Source: an uncultured Acidobacteriia bacterium (GTDB lineage Bacteria > Acidobacteriota > Terriglobia > Bryobacterales > Bryobacteraceae). From it: a stretch of 64,000 nucleotides of DNA. The position numbers and the translations under genes were made by a program. The first letter of the stretch is position 1. Each line of letters starts with the position of its first letter. The notes under the pieces were generated by a model that searched no databases, was not told where the DNA came from, and saw only the letters and a program-made list of their open reading frames with translations. The stretch is from positions 1 to 64,000 of the forward strand of contig CAIVPR010000141.1 of NCBI GenBank assembly GCA_903907865.1, read 5' to 3'. Positions 44,847 through 52,483 of this stretch are shown here, piece after piece.

Positions 44847-46018
44847 TCGAGCTGGCGAACAAGGTCATCCAATACTGCCGCGACTTGGCGCTCTGCACCG
44901 AGGAGCCTGGCCGCACCACGCGCACGTTCCTTTCGCCGCCGATGCGCGAGGTCCACGCGAAACTTGGGGACTGGATGCGGTCGGTCGGGATGGCGGTTTC
45001 CGTCGACGCGGCGGGGAATCTGCGCGGTGTCAAGCCCGGTAGCGGTCCCGGACGCCTCCTGATCGCCTCGCATCTCGATACCGTTCCCAATGCCGGTGCC
45101 TTCGACGGCATCTTGGGGGTGGTGATGGGGGTGGCGCTGGTAGAGGCGCTGAATGGAGCCGGGCCAACCATTGAGGTCATCGGCTTTTCGGAGGAGGAAG
45201 GTGTCCGCTTCGGCTTCCCGTTTATCGGTAGCCGCGCTGTCGTGGGAACTTTGGACTCCGTCCTCACCCCTGCGGTCTTGGAATCCATCGGAGCTTTTGG
45301 CTTGGACCCGGCGGGTCTTCCCGACGCGCGTCTCTCCCCCCACACAACTGCCTGCATCGAATTCCACATCGAGCAGGGGCCTGTTCTGGAAGATCTCGGC
45401 CTGCCCGTGGGAGTAGTGGACGCCATCGCGGGCCAGAGCCGTCTGATCCTGACCTTCCGCGGCAAGGCCAACCACGCCGGGACGACGCCGATGCGTTTGC
45501 GCAGGGATGCCCTCGCCTGCGCGGCGGAGTGGATCGGAATTGTGGAGAAGATCGCGGGGGAGGAACCCGGCTTGGTGGCGACCGTCGGATCAATCACCCT
45601 GGAGCCCAATGCGACTAACGTGATTCCGGGAGTTGTGAGGGCCAGTCTGGATGTTCGGCATGCGTCGGACAGCATTCGGGAAGAGACGGCCGCGGAAATA
45701 CTGCAGGTAGCAGCCAGGCTGTCGGAGCTCCGGGGCATTTCGTTCGAGTACCAGTGGAAGTTGAACCAACCGGCAGTGCTGCTCGACCCCGGCTTGCGCG
45801 ATACGCTGGCGAGCGCGGTGGAGGCGACCGGCAATCCGGTTCACCGTATGACCAGCGGCGCAGGCCACGACGCCATGGTCCTGGCCCCGCACGTACCCAC
45901 CGTGATGCTGTTCCTGCGCAGCCCCGGCGGCATCAGCCACCATCCGGAGGAAGCTGTGATCGCGTCCGATGTCGAGGCGGCCCTCAGGGTTGGCTTGGAG
46001 TTCATCCACAATGTCTGA
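44843..46018 (+). CDS. allC: Allantoate amidohydrolase
   Basis: M20-type, Mn-dependent amidohydrolase splitting allantoate into S-ureidoglycine, ammonia and CO2. Metal ligands are in ASHLDTVPNAGAFDG (His and bridging Asp), GFSEEEGVRFG (Glu), IEFHIEQGPVLE (His) and GGISHHPEEAV (late His). 391 aa. Of the two related genes in the operon, this one is assigned to allantoate because the other matches ureidoglycolate amidohydrolase motifs better; the two could be swapped, and only assay would settle it. It overlaps HIU hydrolase (ATGA) and allantoinase (8 bases). Confidence 0.82.
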   Translation: MIELANKVIQYCRDLALCTEEPGRTTRTFLSPPMREVHAKLGDWMRSVGMAVSVDAAGNLRGVKPGSGPGRLLIASHLDTVPNAGAFDGILGVVMGVALVEALNGAGPTIEVIGFSEEEGVRFGFPFIGSRAVVGTLDSVLTPAVLESIGAFGLDPAGLPDARLSPHTTACIEFHIEQGPVLEDLGLPVGVVDAIAGQSRLILTFRGKANHAGTTPMRLRRDALACAAEWIGIVEKIAGEEPGLVATVGSITLEPNATNVIPGVVRASLDVRHASDSIREETAAEILQVAARLSELRGISFEYQWKLNQPAVLLDPGLRDTLASAVEATGNPVHRMTSGAGHDAMVLAPHVPTVMLFLRSPGGISHHPEEAVIASDVEAALRVGLEFIHNV

Positions 46019-47378
46019 AACGATTCGTGGCGCAGGCATTCCAGCCTGCCGAGACCTAGTGATCCGCAACGGCCAAGTCGTCACCCTGCACGGTGTCGCC
46101 ACCGCCGACATCGCCATCTCCGGCGACACCATCTCCGCCGTCGGTGGCCCCATCCCCCCGTGCCCGGACGAAATCGACGCCACCGGCCTCCACATCCTAC
46201 CGGGCCTCATCGACATCCACCTGCACTTCAACGAGCCCGGCCGCACCGACTGGGAAGGTGCCGCAACCGGCAGCCGTGCGCTCGCGGCGGGCGGCGGCAC
46301 GCTCTTCTTCGACATGCCGCTGAACTCCTCGCCTTGCACCACCAACGCGCGGAACTTCGACCTCAAACACCAAGCTCTTGCGACATCCTCCATCACCGAC
46401 TTCGCCCTCTGGGGTGGCATCATTCCCGGCAACCTCCCCGATCTCGCAGAACTGGCGGACTGCGGCGTCATCGGCTTCAAGGCCTTCCTGTGCGACTCAG
46501 GCCTGCCCGAATTCCCACGCGCCGACGACCTAACGCTCTATGAAGCGATGGTCGCAGCGGCCCGTCTCGGACTGCCTGTCGCCGTCCATGCCGAGAGCGA
46601 CGAGATCACCCGCCTCCTGTCGCAGCGCATGGCGAGTGAGGGACGCCAAGACATCGCGGCATTCCTCGAATCGCGCCCCGTCGTCGCCGAGACCGAGGCC
46701 ATCACCCGCGCCGCCCTCCTCGCCCGCGAGGCCGGATGCAAGCTCCACATCGTCCACATCAGTTCGGGAAAGGGCGTTCTTGCCGCGCTGGAGGCGCGCT
46801 CGCTCGGCACCGACATCACCATCGAGACCTGTCCCCACTACCTCCACTTCACGGACGACGACCTCCACCGCATCGGGGCCCTCGCCAAATGCACGCCGCC
46901 CTTCCGCAATGCCGCCGAGCGCGACGCCTTGCGGGCGCAAGTTTTGGGCGGCCAAGTGGACATGGTCGGGTCCGACCATTCGCCCTGCCCGCCGGAAATG
47001 AAACAGAGTTCGAACTTCTTCGGCATATGGGGCGGGATTGCGGGCGTCCAGTGGACCGTGCCGGCGCTTATGGACCTCCAGCCCGACCCCGTGCGTTTGC
47101 TCCAGCTCACCTCGTCGAACGCCGCCGCGAGGTTCGGCATCGCCCGGCGGGGAGCAATCGAGCCAGGTGCCTATGCCGACTTGATGCTGCTCGATCCCCA
47201 CAGCCCGCAGACCGTGAAGCCGGAATCACTCTTCCAACGCCACAAGGACACCCCTTATCTCGGGACTACGCTCCGCGGCGTCGTCCGCCAGACCATCCGG
47301 CGCGGCGAAGTGATCTATTCTGAGGGAACCCTGACCGCGCAGACACCGGGCAAACTCGTCAAGCCCGCAAGGACCTAA
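46011..47378 (+). CDS. allB: Allantoinase
   Basis: Di-metal dihydroorotase-like amidohydrolase opening allantoin to allantoate. Visible: GLIDIHLHFNEPGRTDWEGAA (metal His pair), GFKAFLCDSG (carboxylated Lys), AVHAES, HIVHISSGKG and MVGSDHSPCP (Asp). 455 aa from ATG 46011. The first 16 residues (SETIRGAGIPACRD) come largely from an inserted palindromic repeat; GTG at 46060 (VIRNGQVVTL) is an alternative start that begins at the normal family N-terminus. It overlaps allC by 8 bases. Catalytic residues are complete. Confidence 0.92.
   Translation: MSETIRGAGIPACRDLVIRNGQVVTLHGVATADIAISGDTISAVGGPIPPCPDEIDATGLHILPGLIDIHLHFNEPGRTDWEGAATGSRALAAGGGTLFFDMPLNSSPCTTNARNFDLKHQALATSSITDFALWGGIIPGNLPDLAELADCGVIGFKAFLCDSGLPEFPRADDLTLYEAMVAAARLGLPVAVHAESDEITRLLSQRMASEGRQDIAAFLESRPVVAETEAITRAALLAREAGCKLHIVHISSGKGVLAALEARSLGTDITIETCPHYLHFTDDDLHRIGALAKCTPPFRNAAERDALRAQVLGGQVDMVGSDHSPCPPEMKQSSNFFGIWGGIAGVQWTVPALMDLQPDPVRLLQLTSSNAAARFGIARRGAIEPGAYADLMLLDPHSPQTVKPESLFQRHKDTPYLGTTLRGVVRQTIRRGEVIYSEGTLTAQTPGKLVKPART
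46032..46049. repeat. Palindromic repeat inside the allantoinase gene
   Basis: A perfect hairpin GCAGGC-attcca-GCCTGC within the longer unit ggcgcaggcattccagcctg. In frame it encodes GAGIPACR; in another frame AQAFQPA. I recall both peptides as recurrent in Acidobacteria and Planctomycetes proteins, which suggests a dispersed repeat. It lies in the poorly conserved N-terminus of allantoinase, so the insertion is tolerated. Confidence 0.55.
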
Positions 47379-47381
47379 GAC

Positions 47382-48104
47382 ATGCAACATCTCGGACACA
47401 CACGCAGCAGCTACCAGCGCGACCACCTTCTCCACACGCCGGACACCTTCGTCCGCGCCCCGCTGCCCGGCATGCTGAATGCCACGGCCATCGTCCACGC
47501 CGCCCCCGCCATGGGCGCGCGCTTCACCCAATACACCGTCGAATTGGACGGCGGCGGCAGTTTTGAAATCGGCCGCGCCCAGTGCTTCCTCTATGTTTTG
47601 GATGGCGTGGTGGAACTCGGCGACCACAAACTCTCGCCCGGCCAATACGCTTGGCTCCCCCCGGACTATTGTGCCCGGATCCAGGCCGAAGCACCTTCCC
47701 GTGTCGCCGTGATCGAGAAGGCTTACACCCCCGGCAACGTGCCGGTGCCAGCAGCGATCTTCGGCGACGAGAGCAGCGTTCCACCCAAACCGCTCTCCGC
47801 GGGCGACGACACCATCGATGTCCGCAACCTGCTGCCCGACGACTTCAGATTCGACTGTGCCGTCAACACCATGACCTACTTGCCCGGGGCCGCCCTGCCT
47901 ATGGTGGAAATCCACATCATGGAGCACGGACTGCTCATGCTCGAAGGCGGCGGCATCTACCGGCTCGGCGACCATTGGTACCCGACCCAGGCGGGCGATT
48001 TCATCTGGATGGCGTCCTACTGCCCCCAGTGGTTCGGCGCCTTGGGCAAGGTGCCCGCGAAATACCTCATTTATAAGGATTGGAACAGGCACCCGCTCCC
48101 ATGA
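47382..48104 (+). CDS. allE: (S)-ureidoglycine aminohydrolase
   Basis: Bicupin, Mn-dependent enzyme converting S-ureidoglycine to S-ureidoglycolate and ammonia. It has two cupin halves: FTQYTVELDGGGSFEIGRAQCFLYVLDG (first) and LPMVEIHIMEHGLLMLEGGGIYRLGDHWY (second), whose Glu and His with the later Gln in YCPQWFG are the metal ligands of the family. 240 aa, complete. It begins three bases after allantoinase and overlaps the next gene (ATGA). Its presence makes the pathway the urea-free ureide branch. Confidence 0.9.
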   Translation: MQHLGHTRSSYQRDHLLHTPDTFVRAPLPGMLNATAIVHAAPAMGARFTQYTVELDGGGSFEIGRAQCFLYVLDGVVELGDHKLSPGQYAWLPPDYCARIQAEAPSRVAVIEKAYTPGNVPVPAAIFGDESSVPPKPLSAGDDTIDVRNLLPDDFRFDCAVNTMTYLPGAALPMVEIHIMEHGLLMLEGGGIYRLGDHWYPTQAGDFIWMASYCPQWFGALGKVPAKYLIYKDWNRHPLP

Positions 48105-49339
48105 CACTGAAGATCGACACTGCCCGCCTCACAGACGAATTGCAGGTTCTCGCCGCGTTTTCAGACGTTCCTTCGCCCGCAGTTACCCGCGTAGTCTTCT
48201 CGGACCAGGACCTCCGGGCGCGCGCCTGGCTCCGCAGCCTCTACTCCGAGGCTGGACTCGATGTCCGGGAGGACGCCGTCGGCAACACCTTCGCGCGATG
48301 GCAGGGCAGCGACCCGTCGTTGGGTGCGGTCGGGACGGGCTCCCACACGGACGCGATCCCGCATTCGGGCATGTACGACGGCACGGTCGGCGTACTCGGA
48401 GGCTTGGAGGCGATCAGGGCGCTTCAGAGGAGCGGATTCCAGCCGCGGCGGTCCATCGAGCTATTGATGTTCACATCCGAGGAGCCGACGCGCTTCGGCA
48501 TCGGGTGTCTGGGGAGTCGGCTGCTCTGCGGGTCTTTGAGTCCGGAATCAGCAGCGATTTTGAAGGATTCGGAAGGGATGTCGCTAGAGGAAGTTCGAGC
48601 CGCCGCCGGGTTTCCCGGCCAGTTGGACAGTGTGGCGTTGAAACTGGGCTACTACTCGGCCTTCGTCGAACTCCACATCGAACAGGGGCCGCTGCTGGAG
48701 CGCCGCGAAGTTCCGATCGGCGTTGTGACCGCGATCGCCGCCCCGGCGAGCATGATGGTGACCGTGCACGGCGAAGGCGGACATGCCGGCGCGGTCCTGA
48801 TGCCGTATCGCAAGGACGCGCTGATGGCCGCCGCCGAGATCTCGCTGGCCGTGGAAGCCGCAGCCCGCACGACGGGGGCCATCGACAGCGTCGCCACCAT
48901 CGGCCTCTGCGATGTCTTCCCCGGAGCGATCAACAGCATCCCGAGCCGCGTGCGTCTGGGGCTGGACATCCGGGACATTGACGCCGACCGGCGTGATCGC
49001 ATTATCGCCGACTTGGAGCGGTCCTGCCGGGACGTGGAGACCCGGCGCGGCGTCCGCACGGAAATCCAGACCATCAACCGCGACCTCCCCGCCACATGCG
49101 ATCCGACCATTGTCAGCGCCGCCGGTGCCGCGTGCGACAAGTACGGGCTGTCGTACGACCGGATGGTGAGCCGCGCCTATCACGATTCGCTGTTCATGTC
49201 GCGCATCTGTCCGACCGCAATGGTCTTCATCCCGTGCCGGGCGGGCGTCAGCCATCGGCCGGACGAGTACTCGACACCTGAAGCAATCGCGCAAGGGACG
49301 TTGGTCCTCGCCGAGACTTTGGCCGCGTTGGCTGCTTGA
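48101..49339 (+). CDS. Ureidoglycolate amidohydrolase
   Basis: M20-type amidohydrolase converting S-ureidoglycolate to glyoxylate, ammonia and CO2, the last ureide step. It resembles plant UAH: GTGSHTDAIPHSGMYDGTVGVLG, LLMFTSEEPTRFGIGCLGSRLL, VELHIEQGPLLE, GEGGHAGAVLMPYRKDAL and CRAGVSHRPDEYS supply metal and substrate residues. The ATG 48101 overlaps the stop of the aminohydrolase; an in-frame extension to 48080 is less likely. 412 aa. It is related to allC in the same operon, probably by an old duplication. Confidence 0.85.
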   Translation: MTLKIDTARLTDELQVLAAFSDVPSPAVTRVVFSDQDLRARAWLRSLYSEAGLDVREDAVGNTFARWQGSDPSLGAVGTGSHTDAIPHSGMYDGTVGVLGGLEAIRALQRSGFQPRRSIELLMFTSEEPTRFGIGCLGSRLLCGSLSPESAAILKDSEGMSLEEVRAAAGFPGQLDSVALKLGYYSAFVELHIEQGPLLERREVPIGVVTAIAAPASMMVTVHGEGGHAGAVLMPYRKDALMAAAEISLAVEAAARTTGAIDSVATIGLCDVFPGAINSIPSRVRLGLDIRDIDADRRDRIIADLERSCRDVETRRGVRTEIQTINRDLPATCDPTIVSAAGAACDKYGLSYDRMVSRAYHDSLFMSRICPTAMVFIPCRAGVSHRPDEYSTPEAIAQGTLVLAETLAALAA

Positions 49340-49419
49340 GAACGCCTCGGCACCAGCCTGGCGAACTGGCTTCCCGGCCCAATTTGCTATCCTCTATAGA
49401 GAAGCTGGAGATTTTCCTT

Positions 49420-51222
49420 TTGACTCACCTAGACGCACCGCCCGCTCCCACGGACCTAGCCACCTCGGATTTGGACCGCCACCACAATCAGGTTGTCCGC
49501 ACTGAAATCGAGGAGTTCCGCGCCAAGGCCCAGGACTACCTCGCAGGCATCGTCAGCGAAGACGACTTCCGCCCCTACCGCCTCCGTTTCGGCTGCTACG
49601 GCCAGCGCCAAGCCGGCGTCCAAATGATGCGCACCAAAGTTCCCGGCGGCATGCTCACCGCGGACCAGATGGACCGCCTCGCCGACGTCTCGGATTTCTG
49701 CGCCGGCGGCAAGGGCCACCTCACCACCCGCCAGAACATGCAGTTCCACTTCGTCCCGCTTGGCCAGTTCGCGGACGCGATGCACATGCTGCACGACGTC
49801 GGGATGACCTCGCGCGAAGCCTGCTACAACACTGTTCGCAACGTCACCGCCTGCCCCTACGCCGGCCTGACCCGACACGAAGTTTTCGACGTCCGTCCCT
49901 ACTCCCAGCGCGTCGCCTACGCGTTTCTGCGCCGGAGCCTGACGGACGCCATGCCCCGCAAGTTCAAGATCGCCTTCGACGGCTGCACGGATTCCGATTG
50001 CACCATCGCCGCCATCCACGATGTGGGTGCCAAGGCCGTGATCCGCGACGGCGAGCGCGGGTTCCGCGTCGTCGTGGCTGGCGGACTGGGCCCGCTGCCT
50101 GTTGAAGCCCGTGTCCTCGACGAATTCCTCCCTGCGGAACGCATCGTCAACCGCATTGAGGCCGTCCTCCGCGTCTTCAACCAGTACGGCAACCGCAAGA
50201 ACCGCAACATGGCGCGCCTCAAGTTTGTGATGCGCGAGCGCGGCTTCGACTGGCTGAAAGAGGCTATTGACAAGGAATACGCCGACATCTTGGCGCACCC
50301 GGAAAATGCCATTCCGACGCCGGATTCGGTGCCGGAGGGTTTCGGCGGCTTCACCGGCAACGTGATCCCGCTCGGGAATGGCGCGCAGTTGCCTGTCGTC
50401 GGCAACCCGGGCTCGGGCGACAAGGCATACGACCGCTGGTTGGAATCGAATATCCGGGAGCAGAAGCAGCCCGGCTACGCGATGGTGATCGTGAAAGTGC
50501 AGCAGGGGAATATGACTGCGGCGCAGATGCGCGGGATCGCGAAGATCGCGCGCGAGGCGGGCGACGGCTGCCTTCGCGTGACTGTGGAGCAGAACCTGGT
50601 GCTCGGTTTCGTGCAGTTGGCGTTCCTGCCCGGCGTGTACACGGCGCTGAAGGGGATCGGGCTGGAAGCTTCCGGTGCCCGCGAAATCCAGGACGTGGTG
50701 ACCTGCCCGGGCGCGTATTCGTGCAATTTGGCCCTGACGAAGTCGATGAACCTCGGCGACGCCTGCGAGGAGGCCGTCGCGGCTTACGACGACCCGGCGC
50801 TGCGCGATCTCCAGATCAACATCAGCGGTTGCCCGAATTCCTGCGGCCAGCACTGGACGGCCGAGATCGGCTTCTATGGCAACGCGAGGAAGATCGACGG
50901 TAGGGAAGTGCCACACTACCAGATGCTGTTGGGCGGCGGCTACGACGAGACAGGGGTGATGCGTTTCGGCCTGCAGGTGATGAGCCTCCCAGCCCGCCAT
51001 GCCACCATCGCGATGACCCGCGTGCTGGACCACTACAAGGCCAACCACGTCGCGGGCGAGACTTTCCGCGCCTACGTGATGCGCAACAAGATCGAGTTCT
51101 TCAAGAAGGAACTGCTGGCGGACTTGGCCAAGCCTTCGCCGAACAATCCCGAGATGTTCAAGGATTGGGGCGACGAGGATAACTTCTCGCTGCAGCTGGG
51201 CCGCGGGGAGTGCGCGGCGTAG
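49420..51222 (+). CDS. Siroheme nitrite/sulfite reductase
   Basis: Ferredoxin-type assimilatory reductase reducing nitrite or sulfite by six electrons. It has two ferrodoxin-like half-domains (FRPYRLRFGCYGQRQAGVQMMR, then LPVVGNPGSG) and siroheme/[4Fe-4S] domains with GHLTTRQNMQFHFV, TACPYAG, and the cluster Cys set TCPGAYSCNLALTKS and ISGCPNSCGQHW. About 600 aa. The TTG at 49420 has GGAG eight bases upstream; a longer form begins at 49336, overlapping the amidohydrolase stop, but lacks such a site. Nitrite versus sulfite cannot be told. Its place next to the ureide genes would fit nitrogen assimilation. Confidence 0.88.
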   Translation: MTHLDAPPAPTDLATSDLDRHHNQVVRTEIEEFRAKAQDYLAGIVSEDDFRPYRLRFGCYGQRQAGVQMMRTKVPGGMLTADQMDRLADVSDFCAGGKGHLTTRQNMQFHFVPLGQFADAMHMLHDVGMTSREACYNTVRNVTACPYAGLTRHEVFDVRPYSQRVAYAFLRRSLTDAMPRKFKIAFDGCTDSDCTIAAIHDVGAKAVIRDGERGFRVVVAGGLGPLPVEARVLDEFLPAERIVNRIEAVLRVFNQYGNRKNRNMARLKFVMRERGFDWLKEAIDKEYADILAHPENAIPTPDSVPEGFGGFTGNVIPLGNGAQLPVVGNPGSGDKAYDRWLESNIREQKQPGYAMVIVKVQQGNMTAAQMRGIAKIAREAGDGCLRVTVEQNLVLGFVQLAFLPGVYTALKGIGLEASGAREIQDVVTCPGAYSCNLALTKSMNLGDACEEAVAAYDDPALRDLQINISGCPNSCGQHWTAEIGFYGNARKIDGREVPHYQMLLGGGYDETGVMRFGLQVMSLPARHATIAMTRVLDHYKANHVAGETFRAYVMRNKIEFFKKELLADLAKPSPNNPEMFKDWGDEDNFSLQLGRGECAA

Positions 51223-51241
51223 ATGGAGCCAATCGTTTGCT

Positions 51242-51270
51242 CGGCGCTACGAAGAGACGCCGTAGCGCCG
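51242..51270 (+). terminator. Hairpin after the nitrite/sulfite reductase gene
   Basis: Perfect 10-base stem (cggcgctacg / cgtagcgccg) with a 9-base loop, 20 bases after the stop codon and followed by the T-rich aactctttgagctttt. A reasonable intrinsic terminator for the operon. Confidence 0.6.
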
Positions 51271-51296
51271 AACTCTTTGAGCTTTTAACGGAGATT

Positions 51297-51315
51297 CTTG
51301 CCCGATAAGGGCAAG
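51297..51315. repeat. Short perfect inverted repeat
   Basis: cttgccc-gataa-gggcaag, a 7-base stem with a 5-base loop, 27 bases after the first hairpin and just outside the truncated P-loop gene on the other strand. It may be a second terminator or a relic of the rearrangement that cut that gene. No T-run follows on either strand. Confidence 0.4.
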
Positions 51316-51340
51316 AGCCGCTTTCGCGCGTTTGGAGACC

Positions 51341-51574
51341 TCAGACTGTATTCTCGAAGACTGCCATCTTGAATTCGTCCAGAGCGTTCACGCCGAACAA
51401 CGACACATAGGAGTATCGTGTCAAGCCGATATCCTGCGCCTTCTTCGCGTCCTTAAGGTATTCGTTCCAAGCGTACGTCTTCCCTGTACCCCAGTGTCCG
51501 GCTATGCACAAGACCTCCGGCTCCACGCTTCCAAGAAAGCGGCGAATCTCTTGCTCAACCAGGACCAATGACAT
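51341..51574 (-). pseudogene. Truncated P-loop NTPase (N-terminal fragment)
   Basis: 77 aa with a clear Walker A, IAGHWGTGKTYAWNEYL, and a normal-looking start (MSLVLVEQEIRRFLGSVEPEV), then YSYVSLFGVNALDEFKMAVFENTV and a stop. P-loop NTPases of this look (KAP/STAND-like) are several hundred residues long. Walker B and all later domains are missing, so this is the stump of a larger gene, cut close to the hairpins at 51242-51315. It lies in a small accessory patch. Confidence 0.65.
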
Positions 51575-51668
51575 GACTCGTTCCCTCCGTTTGCGTTACG
51601 GGTTTCAGGTCTCCATCTCGGACTTTGCATTGACCCTGACCTCAGCTTAGCAATGTGGCGAAGCTGTT

Positions 51669-52091
51669 TCATTTCCAGATCAACAATCCCTCCAGCCAAT
51701 GGTCGTGGCGAAGACTGGGCCGGATTCCGCCGTTGAAATCCAGAAGCTTCGCGGTGGCTCGACCGATTGGGGTCAGTCCGACGATGTCCAGCGCATCAGA
51801 CGCGCTGCGACTCTGACGAATGTCAAAATGGTCCGGCCACCGGTCGCGCCGGGGATGGAACAGCGCCACCAAGTCCGCAGTCTCTGAATCGATGCCCGCG
51901 AGATTCGGCCCCTTCCTCAGATTGCAGGTCCAACATGCAAGCGCCAAGTTGCCCGATTCGGTCCTGCCGCCATGCTGTCTCGCCACAATGTGTTCCATGT
52001 GGAACGACCGACGAAAACCGGCCTGCGGGGCGCGGCAGTACTCGCAAACGTTCCGCGCCCGTTGCCGGACCTCGACCACCCAGTCGCTCAT
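51669..52091 (-). CDS. HNH endonuclease
   Basis: 140 aa. Cys pairs ARNVCEYCRAPQ and LACWTCNLRKG bind a structural zinc, and HMEHIVARQHGGRTESGNLALACW is the HNH core (His, His, Asn). The C-terminal half (HFDIRQSRSASDALDIVGLTPIGRATAKLL) is typical of stand-alone HNH proteins of this small type. ATG 52091 overlaps the upstream stop by ATGA, so it is translated with the small partner; a start at 52133 would lie inside that gene. Homing, defence or DNA repair roles are all possible. Confidence 0.85.
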   Translation of the reverse strand: MSDWVVEVRQRARNVCEYCRAPQAGFRRSFHMEHIVARQHGGRTESGNLALACWTCNLRKGPNLAGIDSETADLVALFHPRRDRWPDHFDIRQSRSASDALDIVGLTPIGRATAKLLDFNGGIRPSLRHDHWLEGLLIWK

Positions 52092-52366
52092 GCCGAAATC
52101 TGGAGAGTCTGGCGGGCCTTCGATTGCCACCAAGCGAGCAGATCACCGACGTTCACGTAGGCTTCCAATTCCGCCGATTCTTCCGGGGTCATCGCGCCCT
52201 CATTGGCCTTGACGTTGAGCTCATCGATTCGAAGGGCATCCCGCTCCGGGAAGTCCAGCGCGAGGACGCTTTCGGCCAAGGATCGTGTCATGCCCCGACC
52301 CGGCAGATCTAGAACGCGGCGAAGCAGGTCCGCATGCGGGGCAGGGGCAAATTGCGAAGCGACCAT
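52088..52366 (-). CDS. Small helical partner of HNH endonuclease
   Basis: 92 aa from ATG 52366. It reads MVASQFAPAPHADLLRRVLDL, then SLAESVLALDFPERDALRIDELNVKANEGAMTPEESAELEAYVNVGDLLAWWQSKARQTL. I recall this helical family as often encoded beside HNH endonucleases, but know no function. The ATGA overlap with the nuclease gene implies fixed stoichiometry, as for an immunity or antitoxin protein; that is an inference. A longer ORF start at 52423 has no support. Confidence 0.65.
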   Translation of the reverse strand: MVASQFAPAPHADLLRRVLDLPGRGMTRSLAESVLALDFPERDALRIDELNVKANEGAMTPEESAELEAYVNVGDLLAWWQSKARQTLQISA

Positions 52367-52432
52367 AGAGACTAGTCTACTGCAATTCAGGCCGAATCGC
52401 GTACCCGCATGCAGTCGGGCCATCCAGGACCA

Positions 52433-52460
52433 TTTTGATCCGCGATCCCTTTGCTATAAT
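52433..52460 (+). promoter_or_regulatory. Candidate promoter of the FTR1 operon
   Basis: A perfect TATAAT at 52455-52460, with a weak -35 (TTTTGA, 52433-52438) 16 bases upstream. The -10 is 24 bases before the FTR1 start codon. The weak -35 would fit an iron-controlled gene. The palindrome at 52465-52481 lies just downstream. Confidence 0.6.
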
Positions 52461-52464
52461 GAAC

Positions 52465-52481
52465 TTGCAACTGAGTTGCGA
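52465..52481. promoter_or_regulatory. Candidate operator palindrome before FTR1
   Basis: TTGCAAC-TGA-GTTGCGA: two 7-base arms with a single mismatch and a 3-base centre, between the -10 box and the start codon, where a bound dimer would block transcription. It is the size expected for a Fur or DtxR-type dimer. It does not match the classical DtxR or Fur consensus, so the binder is unknown. The operon itself encodes a DtxR-like domain. Confidence 0.55.
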
Positions 52482-52483
52482 AA

